Source of the DNA: Xenoacremonium recifei
Lineage: Eukaryota > Ascomycota > Sordariomycetes > Hypocreales > Nectriaceae
Reading direction: 5' to 3'
DNA: 64,000 nt
NCBI GenBank assembly: GCA_012184525.1
Contig: WOFQ01000072.1
Coordinates: forward strand, 57,767-121,766
The first letter of the stretch is position 1; each line of letters begins with the position of its first letter. This document shows positions 1 to 11,045 of the stretch, piece after piece. Position numbers and translations under genes: made by a program. The notes under the pieces are model-generated. The model searched no databases. It was not told the origin of the DNA and saw nothing but the letters and a program-made list of their open reading frames with translations.

Positions 1-720
1 TATCCGCAGAACTTGAGATGGGTCTACATCCACAATAGGAGTAATGGAATGACCCGAGATGTAGTGCGCTACTTGAATGACGATATCCCATGACAGTATG
101 TTTGAGCCGCATAAGATGACAGCATGATTAGCCAAACTTTTTCTTGGATGACTTATGTCCTTGAAAACCATGGGCTCCAGAATAGTGCATCAATGACCCA
201 TAGGCTGCATGGCGAATATCTGGGAGCCCTCTGATGCTTAAATCTGAGGCTGCAAACGCTCTTTCTCTACAGCATGAATTAATTTCTTGCGAAAGATTCG
301 ACAGAATCTTTAGTGTTGGCAAAGCAAGCAATATGTCTTCTGTTGGCATGCAAATACAGATAACAACTCGCGCGGTTCCGCAATAGATATCACGCATTTG
401 TTGAACCTGAGCTATTCTCTCAGCTGAACCCTGCTGATTGATACAGATGGCATCAATCCACACCTTACGGCGGAAGTGTATGTTTCGAAGGTCGAGGAGA
501 GCGAGCCACGGATTGGTAGTGATTTTGAATAAAGAATCTGACACAGAGATAGTGCATTGCGAAGAGAACGTTCGCCAGGTATAAGACAGCGCATCGACAG
601 CCGGGAGGTCGTAAAATGAATACACCGTCAGGGTACATTTGATAGCCTCCTCTGCTACACCTGACTCAATACTGAGTGGTCGAATCTCACCTTTGGTAAT
701 CGCTCTGTATTTGGACTATT
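1..720 (-). pseudogene. HET-domain (heterokaryon incompatibility) gene remnant, runs off the left edge
   Basis: On the minus strand, translation from about 720 downwards shows the N-terminal half of a HET domain: GEIRPL, then DALSYTW, then VWIDAICINQQ followed by ERIAQVQQMRDIY, the hallmark blocks of the family. Conservation then breaks. Near 140-170 the expected WFSR-WVIQE block is only seen in another frame and carries a TAA where the Trp codon should be. Further left, a LCGSNILSWD block is readable in yet another frame down to the window edge. There is no in-frame ATG before the domain. HET proteins trigger vegetative incompatibility in filamentous ascomycetes; this copy is very unlikely to make one. 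Part of the gene lies outside the window. The Trp-to-stop change is of the G-to-A kind that RIP produces, but one site proves nothing. Confidence 0.75.
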
Positions 721-1606
721 CTCTCGAGCTTTAAAGGCGTAAGTGTCAGTGGTTGAGACTAAGAAGGGCAACAGTGTCACTCGCCTGACTGCAGGGCAAT
801 TCGCTGCTTTGTCTTCGGCCAAAATCCCAGGTTATCGTGTTCTCACTCAATATCTGAAGTCATAGTAATGCTGTTAGGCATTAGAATGTAGTTTGAAGCT
901 TTTCATATACCTCACAACATACTTGGCCGAGCTTAAGTTGCGGGAAGGCCCTGCAGCACATTCAGCGAATACTGCAGCTGTAGAAGTGAAGACTACTGAC
1001 CGGCTCTTAAGATACTGAGCATCTAGAGCACTGGAGACATCCCCGAACCATTGGTAAGTAGAAGAAGACACCACTTTGCGCTGAGATCCAATGTCCATCT
1101 GGGGTAGGTCACCTGGCGGGCGTTTTGATTCATGCGGTGGTCGTTTCATGAATAGACGTGCTTTGAGGGAAGGGGGGTGTTTTTGGCGATTTTGTCCCTA
1201 TAAAGCTATAGCCAGTTTCCCGCAGGTTAATGTGACAGAAGCTACGCCTATTGAGGAGTGCTGGAATTTCTCAATAAACCTAAACTCAAGAGTAATGGGA
1301 CGTGGAGAAGCGGGGTTAACTGTATGAGACTTGGCGGCTTTGCCTGAGGGAATAAGGCCCAATACTTCACCGGACTACCTCGGTCGCGCACGGCAAATAA
1401 CCCCTCAGGAGCATCGAATGAATTGCTTCACCTAAGGTAGCATTGCGTACAGGGCACTGCTTCCCGACGGTAAATCCTTGTACCGGAGCACTCTGCTGCC
1501 TGCACTGCCGGGCCGGGGTGACCTTGGGTCGTGACATCAATATCAAAAGTTGGCACGGTTACTCTGTAAGGACTGTCTATATAATCGGAAGAACCAGACA
1601 GCTGTC
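721..1606. other. Intergenic, no gene supported
   Basis: About 0.9 kb between the HET remnant and the monooxygenase terminator. Only short open frames on both strands (for example 874-1149 minus) with no recognisable domain. Nothing is called here. Confidence 0.5.
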
Positions 1607-3552
1607 CTAAACTTTGACCACCTCAAAACCATGAAGATCATCGAGAGCCTTTCGAATCTGAATCGCATACTCGGGAATTCCTCCTGGGAAGCAGACAGGC
1701 TCGTACACCTTACCCGGGATACTACCACCCATGTAGGTAGATCGCGTTGTCGGGAAAAGCATTCCGTTATTAATATTGACAATCTGCTTCTTCCAAGCAT
1801 CGGCTGCCTCGCTCTTTGGGTTGATATACTTTATACCGCTTTGCCGCATCTTGTCAATGCAGTCGGCAATCCATCGGCCTTGCAACTCGACCGTGGTCGG
1901 TCCGTTGCTAAGAAGAGTTGGGGCTTGAGGTCCGTAGATATGGAACATATTAGGGTAGCCGCTGACGGTTGTGCCCAGGTATGTTGTGGCCCCGGTGGCC
2001 CATTCGTCTTGAAGCTTAGTCTTACTGATACTCTCGAGGCCTAGCTGGGTCATAACTACCAAATATTAGCTTTGATCTAATCGAAAGCTGCTTGCGTACC
2101 TCCTGTCACGATATCCTGGGCATGTCAGTACAGTTATCCCCTGAGATTCAGGGAGCACTTACGAATCCAGTCGCCACAGCAATGACGTCAAACTCGTGGT
2201 GCGTGCCGTCTTGCAGAATGATTCCCTTCTCGTCAAAGGCTTTGATGGCATTGTCCTTAATGTCAACCACGTCGACGCTGGGTCGGTTGAACTGCTCGTA
2301 GTAGTCGTATTCGAGACACGGCCTCTTGATGCCGAAGTAGTGTGGCATATCCAGAGGAGCAAGAAGGTCCCGCTTGCGAGGATCTCCAACCCTATTGCGT
2401 GTCTTTTTAGCCCAGAAGTTATACGACTCCTTATTAGCCTCAGGGCTAATCAGGTTATCCTTATACAGAGCAACCCAGTAGCGGAAACCACCGTCAGCCC
2501 AGATCTTTTCATAAAAGGTCTCTCGTTCCTCGGGCGTATCATCAAAAGTGTTCTTCTCATACCAATCGTAATGGAATCCAGCAAAGTTCTTTTCACGGAA
2601 CTTGAATAGCTCTGGATAGAACTTCTTGGCCTTTTCCTGCTCCTCGATCGTAAGCGGCTTCTTACGCATTGGGACGGCAAGGTTAGGCGTTCGTTGAAAG
2701 ACTTTGAGCTTTCCTGCCTCAGGGCCCCAGGCCTGGACAATCTGGACCCCAGAAGCACCAGTGCCGATGACGGCGCATCGCAACCCCTTGACGTTAACCT
2801 TTTCGTCAGGCCAGAAAGACGAGTGATGAATCACCCCCTTGAACTTGTCCATGCCTGGCCAGTCCGGGATGTATCGTCTGGCAGCCTTATCAAGTTAGTT
2901 TTAGCCGTCAGCTGTCCTAGTAGTAGTAACTCACGAATCCGGTTCCCAAAACGAGATACTTGGCCTTTGTGACGCGCCCATCCTCGGTTTTGATATTCCA
3001 CTTGCCAGCAGCCGTATCAAAGTTGGCACCGACAACAACAGTATTAAAGGCGCAGTCTTCTTTAATACCAATAACCTTATCAACATGATCAAAGTATCGT
3101 CGGAGATCTTTATAGGTCGGATAGTTGCTAGGCCAATTCCATGACTTCCAAACCTCGGGCCAGGAAAATTCGTATTCGGGAACCTCAGAGTCGACACCCG
3201 CTCCGGGGTAGCAGTTCCATCGCCAGGTGCCTCCAGTGTCGTTACCTGCCTCGAAGATAACAGTTTTAAGGCCGCGGTCGCGGAGGGTCTTGAGCATAAA
3301 GATGCCGGCTATTTAAATTAGACCGCGACTTTCGAGTATCAGGCACTTACCAAAGCCAGCTCCTACAACGAGAGCATCAACCTCGAGGTTTTCGGCATAT
3401 GGGCCAGTCTTTTCCTTGTGTGAGACGGAATAGTCCGTGAGCTCAGTGTTGAACTTTTTAAGCTTGGGGATTGGTTCGCCCATGTTGTCTGGCTTTACAG
3501 TATTGGTGAAGTAGTGCTTTGAGAGTGTGGATGTCTGGATTTCGATCATCAT
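1607..3552 (-). CDS. Flavin-dependent Baeyer-Villiger monooxygenase (cyclohexanone monooxygenase-like), five exons, 587 aa
   Basis: Model: complement(join(1607..2055, 2100..2115, 2163..2885, 2935..3308, 3351..3552)), 1764 nt. Class-B flavoprotein monooxygenases use FAD and NADPH to insert oxygen beside a carbonyl, turning a ketone into an ester or lactone. Visible motifs are the FAD Rossmann GAGFAG at residues 64-69, the family fingerprint FxGxxxHxxxWP at about 207-218 (FKGVIHHSSFWP), the NADPH Rossmann GTGASG soon after, and the ATGFD block before the C-terminal domain. The length is normal for the family. The 16-nt exon 2100-2115 is needed to complete the conserved ATGFD-xVTG run; without it the frame is lost. 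The start is the first ATG of an ATG-ATG pair. The gene is divergent from the serine hydrolase over a 470-bp promoter rich in WGCGG. No membrane or signal segment is seen. The true substrate cannot be read from the sequence. Confidence 0.9.
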
Positions 3553-4022
3553 TCGAGGATAAACGTCCGTATTTATAAGTTCAGCGCAGCGTTATGTTCA
3601 GGTGGCTTAACGTCCGGTTTCCCCGCTGCGGTGCATCTTCGCCACCTCTGCTGGATCTTCATGCGTAGCTCTGCCGTCTTTCCACATGTGAATCCTGTTA
3701 CATGTAGCACGCCATCTGATACTGCATGTCCTCCGCTGCGGGATATTGCGGAAATCACAATTGCATATACCGTCCATGGGTACTCCGCCAGGTAACTGCG
3801 GATGCGGAGCCGGAGCCGTCCTCCGCAGCATCTCGATCAACTGCGGAAACGGGTCCGCACGAGGACCTTGTTCAACTTTACGGCTATAGTTTCGTGACCG
3901 GATATACACGCAAACGTTCGCCAACTCATCGGGCGAAGAGGATAAAGGTCCCAGAGCGCTCAAGTTCTCCGATAGTTAGTTATTACTGATCATACCTTAA
4001 AATCGATAGTTTTCTTTCTAAT
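3553..4022. promoter_or_regulatory. Bidirectional promoter with 11 AlcR-type WGCGG/CCGCW pentamers
   Basis: This 470-bp region separates the divergent monooxygenase and serine hydrolase genes. Between 3621 and 3860 I count WGCGG or its complement at 3623-3627, 3627-3631, 3733-3737, 3737-3741, 3747-3751, 3797-3801, 3803-3807, 3823-3827, 3842-3846 and 3855-3859, and one further partly overlapping copy may be counted in the CCGCTGCGG blocks. CCGCTGCGG occurs twice, as an inverted pair. About one such pentamer is expected by chance in 240 bp. AlcR of Aspergillus nidulans is known to bind WGCGG in direct or inverted repeats, and a regulator with an AlcR-like zinc cluster is encoded 1.7 kb away. 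Function here is inferred. Confidence 0.6.
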
Positions 4023-5358
4023 ATGAAATTCAATACTCAGGTCGTCTCCAAGCTTCGGAAGACAGTGGAAGCAGCATGTGTTGATCAAAAGACTGGTATC
4101 CCAGGAAGCACTGTCGTTATTGTTGGCAAAGATGGCAACGAACTATTTGCTTATTCTTCTGGCAGTCGAGGCATCGCTTCCTCGGAGCCAATGAGTTTGG
4201 ATACTGTCTTTTGGATTGCGTCTTGCACTAAAATGCTCGCTGGCGTCGCTTGCATGCAACTCGTTGAGAATGGCATTCTGAAGTTGGATGATGGGGCTCA
4301 TCTCGAAGGCCTCTGTCCTGAGCTAAAAAACCTCCAAGTTCTTCGCCCTGATGGGAAACTTGAGAAGAAGCGAAATCTCATTACGTTGCGCATGCTCCTC
4401 ACTCATACGGCCGGCTTTGGGTATACCTTTTTCAATGAGCGGCTTCGGAATTGGTCGTTTCCAGCCGGAATAGACGAGTTTTCCGGTCGAATCGAGGATA
4501 TACAGCTGCCCCTTCTCTTTCAACCTGGCGAGGGATGGGAATACGGGGTAAGCAGATCGATTTCCGGATATTCGCCGCTAACACTGTCAGGTCGGGATCG
4601 ACTGGGCCGGGATTGCTTTGCAGCGAGCAACAAGCATGACGCTTAACGAGTACATGCAAAAGCACATTTTCCAACCCCTCGGTTTGCAAAACATGTCAAT
4701 GATCCCAAGCAAGCACATGCGGTCGCACCTAGCGTACATGCATAGCCGGGACTCGGAGGGAAAGTTGCGTCCTCGGGACCATCTCCTCCGGCTGCCTCTT
4801 GTTATTGACCCCGACAACGAAGGCGAGAGGGCGAGGATTTTCAACAGCGGAGGGGCTGGTATGTTTGCGAAACCGCAGGAATACTGCAGTAAGTGACTGG
4901 TCCACGATTACCCAGACACCCACTGACTTCCCGCAGGGGTGCTGGCTGTACTCCTCAACGACGGGACATGCCCTCGCACAGGTGTCCAGCTCTTGCGCAC
5001 AGACACGGTAGAGTCTATGTTCAGCAACCAGATTCCCAAGTTCCCCGAATTTGGTCGCCAGTTCATCCCGGCAGCTAAAGCAGACCTTACCAACGAGCTC
5101 CCGGATCTTTATCCCGTGCCCGGGAATCCGCCTCCACCTCAGGGATGGGGACTCACGTTCATGCTAAGCAACGGTGGAGCGACAGGCAGATCGAAGAGCA
5201 CTGGGCACTGGGCGGGTTTGTCCAATTGCTGGTGGTGGTGTGACCGTGAGAAGGGGATTGCAGGAATGGTTGCCACACAGATTCTGCCATTTGCCGATGC
5301 AAAGGTTCTGGAGCTATGGGCAGACGTGGAAAGTCAGGTGTACCGGGCAGTTGCATAG
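4023..5358 (+). CDS. Beta-lactamase-fold serine hydrolase/esterase (EstB/LovD-like), three exons, 414 aa
   Basis: Model: join(4023..4547, 4591..4888, 4937..5358), 1245 nt. Members of the class-C beta-lactamase/transpeptidase-like family hydrolyse or transfer ester groups; few of the fungal ones act on beta-lactams. The SxxK nucleophile motif reads SCTK at about residues 69-72, preceded by DTVFWIA. LLTHTAGFGY follows, then a conserved Tyr at WEYG just at the first exon end, and a C-terminal HWAGLSN block in place of the KTG triad. There is no signal peptide, so the enzyme is probably cytosolic. The introns are short (43 and 48 nt) and both are required to keep the frame. It is divergent from the monooxygenase and upstream of an AlcR-like regulator. 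A natural role would be hydrolysis of the ester or lactone made by the monooxygenase, which is inference. Family assignment is firm, substrate unknown. Confidence 0.88.
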
Positions 5359-5766
5359 ATTAGTTACCAGACTGCAGATGCTGGTAGTAGAGTTGTTTGT
5401 CGCAGTGAACTCAATTTGCCTAATATTTCTTGTGTCCCTTAAGGCCAGTGTCCCTGCTCTCCGTGTTTTGTGTCGTCATGGTCTTTTTATTTTCTTCTCT
5501 TTCCCGCCTGCCTAACTCGTCGTTTCTGAATCAACCCCTCCACTTCCAACTTCCTTCAGTCCGGATGCCACGCAGCATCTTTCCCTGATCTGTATCTAGC
5601 AAGTTCAGTTGGTCACCCCGCGCTTTCCTGAGCAGGGATAATGCGGGGATGCGGGGTAAGGTGGACCTTTGCAAGAGCTCCTGAGATTCCGAGGCGGTCT
5701 GACCTCGTCTTCTTCCCCAGTTTCTGCATCCAGAAACTACTCAACCGGCCCAAAACCACTACCGTC
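5359..5766. promoter_or_regulatory. Regulator promoter with two direct WGCGG repeats
   Basis: Intergenic between the hydrolase stop and the regulator start. TGCGG occurs at 5642-5646 and again at 5650-5654, in direct orientation with 8-bp periodicity, 113-125 bp before the regulator ATG. This fits autoregulation by an AlcR-type factor, as known for alcR itself. The rest is pyrimidine-rich leader sequence. Confidence 0.5.
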
Positions 5767-8170
5767 ATGAGACGTCAGCATTCGTGTGATCAATGTAGGA
5801 GGTCCAAGAGAGCATGCGACGCTCCTTCTCTTGCTCGACGCGAAAGCGGTGCCACGATCGCGTCGGATGAAGGTGAGCGCTCCCTTCCCAAGATGCGGCA
5901 TGGCCGGGCAATGGCTGACCTTGCCAGTGGATGCGTCCAAGACAAGACCTTGCTCGTATTGTTTACGCACGAAGAAAAAGTGCACCATGGACTGGGCAAG
6001 ATCTCAACTTCGAACCCGGTCTACATCCAGTCGTGGTTTGGGACAAATTCCTCAGAAGCGGCTGGGAGGCATTGACACCTCCTCGTCCTGGCCATCTATC
6101 GACTCCGTCGAGGAGCATTTTGACCTTGGACCTGCGGGATTCTCGCAGGATACCGAGATGCTATCTCTATTTCAGGAGATAGCAAATCCAAGTCTTGATA
6201 TGCCGTCTGCTCTGCCTTCCGAGCCCTTGGACCAATTTGAATTCGGCACCTTACTAGAAACCCCGGATTTTCCGGATATTCAAGACGATGATTATCTCGC
6301 CATATCGTCCGCCACGAACCCTACATCGGGCATGAACGGCTTTGCGCCAGCTCATATGCAGATATCATCAAGGCATCCTACTAGAGGTTGTCGGACAAAG
6401 TCTTCGTCTAAAAGGCGGAGGTCGAGCGGGTTGAGCGACAACCAGAGTTCACTCACTTCGTTCTCCATTGACCAAACTTTGATGGTCAGGTCCAACAACC
6501 AACTCATCTCGACAAATCTTCTCCAAATCTACCACGATGTATTTGAGCATAATCTCTCGTGCTGGTTGACTGAAGTCAATTGTCCATACGAAACGCCACG
6601 CTGGAGCGCAGATGTCACTCAGGAGTGGGGACCGTCTTGGTCCAACAGAATATATCGCAGAACTATACAACTCGATCGCGTCGCGCAATCGACGAAAATG
6701 ATACAACTTGATCGCTCAGAGGTCAAGGCGGCCGTTAAGGCCCTCCATCTCGCCATCATGGCATTTGCTACCCAATGGGCTCAAGGGAGTCATCGACAAC
6801 GGGAGCGTTATCTTGACGGCCAAAGTCAGGCAGACGATCTCGCAGCCGAAATGACAGACGAGTTCGACCGCAATCTGCAGCGGCATTTTTGGCATCAAGC
6901 ACAGAAGGCTCTCCAGGAAGTGTCTGAGTTAGAGTCTTATCGAGTCATCTGCGCGGAACTTATCTTTGGACTGACACAAAAGCCGTGGATGAATGACGAT
7001 GACCAACCCAGTGTGGTAGACCCCACCATATTTTCCAATCGTCGACGAGCAGGCAACATCAAAATGTTGGCGATGTCCCAAATCAATGGCATCATGGCAA
7101 AAGAAGGACCACCAACGTACATGGAGAGGGCGGCTCGGAAAATGCACGCACTTAAGTATCGGTACGATTCGATGCGTCGTGGTCTTGACGACAATGGGAG
7201 TCATGGGATGAGCATTGAGGACAAGGGCACGATTGGTCTCCTTTACTGGCTGGCCGTTATGTTTGACACCGTCTCGTCTTCAATGAATGCGCGCCCGGTT
7301 GTCGTTTCAGATGAGAGCTGTCCGCAAGTGCAGGACGACGTGACCGAAGGCGAAACCCTGAACGGGCGCTGGAAGATTGATACTTTCATCCGAGACAACC
7401 TGGACCACCCGGGCAAGGTTCTGCACTGGCCTTGCTCGTACGAGGTCGCCGCCGAAGCCGTGACCAAGTCGGCACCCGTCAAAGTGCTTTTATTCCGACA
7501 CGTTTCGTATCTGCAAGACATTCTCCGCAAAGGAGGACGTGGACAGATGGTTGAAGAGATCATTCGAAGTACGACTTCAGTATACCGGTACTGGAACATA
7601 AGCTATGGAGCATTCTTTAAAGAGCTGGTTCAAAACTTTTCTGCGGTGCCGCCAAGGGTGCAGGGTTGGTTTGTCTGCATTTCTGCTCACTGGCATCTGG
7701 CTGCATTGATGCTGGCCGACCTTATCGACTTTGTCGATGAACACGGCTTAGGCATTGACGCAGAAGCTCAGAGTAGAAGCAACAGCCAAATGGCCCGCAG
7801 AATAAGAGAATCTAGCGTAAGAGAGCTCTCGGACCTAGCGAGCGTCGCAACACCACCCAAGGAGACTGCATCTCCGCCCCAACTACCAGAATTTCATCAC
7901 GCAGTCAATGAGGGGACTATTTTGACAGAGCCATGGACGATAATTCTTATTAGGGCATTTAGCAAGGCGTCTGTTGTACTACTAGGAGAGGCAGATGAAT
8001 CTCTACGCTATGGGAGAGGCACGCTTGGACATGGCAGTGAGAGTTTTGCAGATAGTCTTGAGAGGGCCGAGGAGTGCATTAAAGCATTATGGCTTCTAGG
8101 TAAGAAGTCGGACATGGCAAGGAAGATTGCCGAAGTGCTTGCAGTTGCTTCGAGTGGTTTACAAAAATAA
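5767..8170 (+). CDS. Zn2Cys6 transcription factor with AlcR-like asymmetric zinc cluster, two exons, 782 aa
   Basis: Model: join(5767..5872, 5928..8170), 2349 nt. The N-terminus reads CDQC-RRSKRA-C, then about 26 residues, then CSYC-LRTKKK-C followed by TMDWARSQLR. This is the long-loop, asymmetric form of the fungal zinc cluster that, as I recall, characterises AlcR, although AlcR's own loop is shorter (about 16). The 55-nt intron falls inside the loop; splicing it joins the two halves of the cluster exactly. A downstream ATG at 5786 is in the wrong frame for exon 1 and would lose the first three cysteines, so it is not the start. Residues from about 200 to 700 form the helical fungal-specific regulatory domain. 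A nuclear, DNA-binding activator is expected. WGCGG repeats occur in its own promoter and in the neighbouring monooxygenase/hydrolase promoter. Confidence 0.88.
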
Positions 8171-9414
8171 TTACTTCAATGAATGAATACAGACATTAGC
8201 TTCATACGAACCATACTGAAGAAGTGAACTACACACTGAGGTGTTTCTGCACTAGCAAGCTGGCCTGCTGGCCTCTTCTCCGCCCCCCGTCCTCTTCTTC
8301 AAAGCCGCAGTGCGGACCCGCGTGGCACGGGACCGAATGCGGTTCCGCACCATAGGACCAATGAATTCGATGCGTCGAGGAGGATCATTGTCGATCGCGG
8401 AAAGATTATTTTGCGAGGAGATAATTTGCGGATAAGTGTTGGTAAGTATGACGACCTACATCGGACATTCAGGGTGACAAATTCCACCACAGTGTCAGTC
8501 TTGGAAGCTGGCTTTTGGTTTAGAGCCACGCACTGTGAGGCGAGCAATCGAGATCATTATGCCACACTCGTCGCATTACCTCGGTCCATGAACTTTATGC
8601 ATGGTTCCACTAGCATGGCGCATATGGGCAGCTCAACTGATACGAGATACTGCGAACCCAAGCCCCAAATATCATTCTTGACGAATCCGTCGATATTCAG
8701 CCTTAATACCAGGAATATGCCAGAGTGCTTGCTGCAACCAACTTGGCTGAGTGAGCTAGGATGTCATCAATTCGAGCCTAAAATATTGGTTCAATAAAAT
8801 CTTTCGCCTGAACTCCGCCTGCTACAGGTACCGGTATTAAATGGCTATGTATGACAAGAAATACTTAGAAGATGAGGGGAAGGGGGAGGGAACGGGCTTA
8901 TATTACTACTTAGAAGTTAGGTGGTACTTTGGATTTGAAACTTACAACATACTGTTGAAAATCAAGGGGGAGGTAGACCCGCACCACGTGTTTTGGAGCT
9001 CACTGTCTGTCGGAAACTTTGGATGATTATTGAATTAAATTGGAAACTCTGGGCTTTTGGTTAGTTCTTTATTCATCGCGAGGATAAATCTCGAGGTCTT
9101 ATATCTGGCAACCGAGCCAAAAGCGGTGTTTTCAAGCCGGGACCAGTGGCCCGAAAGATTTCCGTGAATGTATTCGAGAACTTGTTTTTCTTTGAAAACC
9201 CTGCTCGACGAGTTATTATCCTTCGCGTCGAGGGGCGATTCATGGAAGCTGTGATAAAACGTGCATTGATATTCTTTGTTACTTTAGTCACTTCTTTTGT
9301 ACTAGTATATCATATATTCATCAAGTATATCTTCGCATTTCTATTCTGGCCATTTGAGTGAGAGGCGTCTGTCCTTGGCTGTCCCCTTCCGCCCCTTTAC
9401 AAACTCGGAAATAT
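8171..9414. other. Intergenic with a second WGCGG cluster (8305-8431), no gene supported
   Basis: Over 1.2 kb between two convergent genes. CCGCA at 8305, TGCGG at 8311, the inverted pair TGCGG-TT-CCGCA at 8338-8349, and TGCGG at 8427 form five AlcR-type pentamers in about 130 bp. The open frames to the right (8411-8797, 8841-9026, 9146-9361, all plus) show no domain and are not called. The sites may belong to a lost or unrecognised target gene. Confidence 0.45.
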
Positions 9415-10323
9415 CTAGCTTCCCTCAGCCTGCTGCTTCCAATCCTCCAAAACCTGGAAAACTTGCTCGCATCCATTGCGCATCGCGATTCCTTGGGCAT
9501 CTTGTTGTGAATCGAGTCCCTTGATGGTTGGATCAGCCCCTTTACTCAGCAACCACTTCACAACTTTGGCGCCTCTGGGTCGAGCGGCAGCGTAGTTGAT
9601 GGGTGTACCCTCATGGCACTCGACGGGGATGTCTCGGTCCATTTGATTGATGTCCAGTTTCAGATCGTCAACTAGATATCGTAAGATCTCTGCTCTCTCT
9701 CGCCGCCCTGGTGACTCATCCGGTTCATGACTAGAAGGAGCTGGATCTGCTCCGTGCGATGCCGCTGTCGCTGCGGCCTTATGTAGGGTCCTTCTACTGA
9801 CAGGCGCACCCCTGGTATGTAGGAGCTTAAAAGATGATAGCGAGCCGAGGGCCGCACATGTCTCTAGAATAGGCGCTGGTTTAGGAACAATGGCATAGTC
9901 GGGATCGAATTGACCACGAGTAACGGGAGCGCCATGATCCACAAGCCACTTGACCACATCCTCTTTGTCACAGAGACGATCTAGAAGCATACTGCCTTTG
10001 TCGAATGCCGAGGGGGATTGGTTTGGGTCCCAGCCGCGTGAATGGAGAGCATCTAGTAGGGCGACTGAAGTGCCCTCCTGGGAAAGGTCGCTTGGATGGA
10101 GGCTCGACACGGGCACCTTCTCGATATCAAGCAGATATTCGACGGCACCAACAAAGCCTCGACTAGCGGCTGTCCGTAGGGCGTCTCGAAGAACTGCGGG
10201 GAACTTGGATAGGTCTGCAGAGCGGGCCAGGTTGAGAGCCTCTTGAAACCGGGCCATCGAATGCTCGCGTAAGGCGGCCCGAATCATGGCCTCCGGCCGG
10301 CGCGGCCTTGGGCTGGAAGACAT
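9415..10323 (-). CDS. Ankyrin-repeat protein, single exon, 302 aa
   Basis: An uninterrupted reading frame with several degenerate ankyrin repeats. AASRGFVGAVEYLLD lies near residue 52, then EDVVKWLVDHGAPV, a LGSLSSFKLLHTRGAPV copy, and the cleanest unit TPINYAAARPRGAKVVKWLLSKGADP near the C-terminus. Ankyrin repeats mediate protein binding; no catalytic or membrane part is visible and no HET or NACHT partner domain is fused to it. The ATG at 10323 is the first in frame and is followed by a basic Ser/Pro-rich start. It is convergent with the AlcR-like regulator. Such small stand-alone ankyrin proteins are very common in filamentous fungi and a specific role cannot be given. Confidence 0.85.
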   Translation of the reverse strand: MSSSPRPRRPEAMIRAALREHSMARFQEALNLARSADLSKFPAVLRDALRTAASRGFVGAVEYLLDIEKVPVSSLHPSDLSQEGTSVALLDALHSRGWDPNQSPSAFDKGSMLLDRLCDKEDVVKWLVDHGAPVTRGQFDPDYAIVPKPAPILETCAALGSLSSFKLLHTRGAPVSRRTLHKAAATAASHGADPAPSSHEPDESPGRRERAEILRYLVDDLKLDINQMDRDIPVECHEGTPINYAAARPRGAKVVKWLLSKGADPTIKGLDSQQDAQGIAMRNGCEQVFQVLEDWKQQAEGS

Positions 10324-11045
10324 GGTTGCTCAAGGTGAGGACGGCGGTAGCTGTTCGATCGGGGTGTGCTGAATCTACGTTGATGTTGTTCTTGTCGAGG
10401 TGAGGCGTGCTGCATTTTCAGTCTGATTATTAAGGCACAAAGGTGATGTGCCGAAGTTGGAGCAGCCCCCACTTCTCCCTATCCCCGACACGATCAGCCA
10501 TCCCTTAATCTTCTCGTTGGCTACTCTTACTGCATTTCTCTTTCTATAAATAATTCTCAGCTCAGCCCCGTACCACATACAGCACTATTGTTTTCGATTA
10601 ACCATTTGCATTTCAGCTACTCCACCATCAGACAGGAATTTGCATATTACCTTCCTTGTTCCATGCATCGTCGACCCCTGTTACCGAAAGGTTGCCTTGT
10701 CAATCCTGTGGCATGCTCCTATAAGCGCCTGGACCACCCGGCAGTTCCGGTGTCCATCGAAATGGGGCCGGGAATGGAACCCAGGGCGCTTAATGAAAAT
10801 CCTGCTGCTGTGCCGCTCAGCCTTGTTTCAGCCTAATAGGGAAACTGCATGTAATGCTGATCAACATCAACTGTTGCAAGGATCTCCCTCTGCGGCCCGG
10901 GTGTCGGGACATTCTACACAGTCAGATATGGAGTATATAGTCTAACATGATGAATACTCTAGGCTACTTCGTTATTGATATACCATACTCTCGTTAAGCC
11001 GGCAACAATCTGAAAGAAGGCCTGTTCATAGGCCACTTCACCAAG
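10324..11045. other. Intergenic, divergent promoter region
   Basis: About 0.7 kb between the divergent ankyrin and secreted-protein genes. Short frames at 10588-10945 (plus) have no recognisable content. A TATA-like stretch (TATAAATAATT) near 10546 and pyrimidine-rich segments are the only notable signals. Confidence 0.4.

Noticed and set aside
8411..8797. 128-aa plus-strand frame after the AlcR-like gene
   Set aside because: Considered as target of the WGCGG cluster, but the sequence has no family likeness and no convincing exon partners; left as intergenic.
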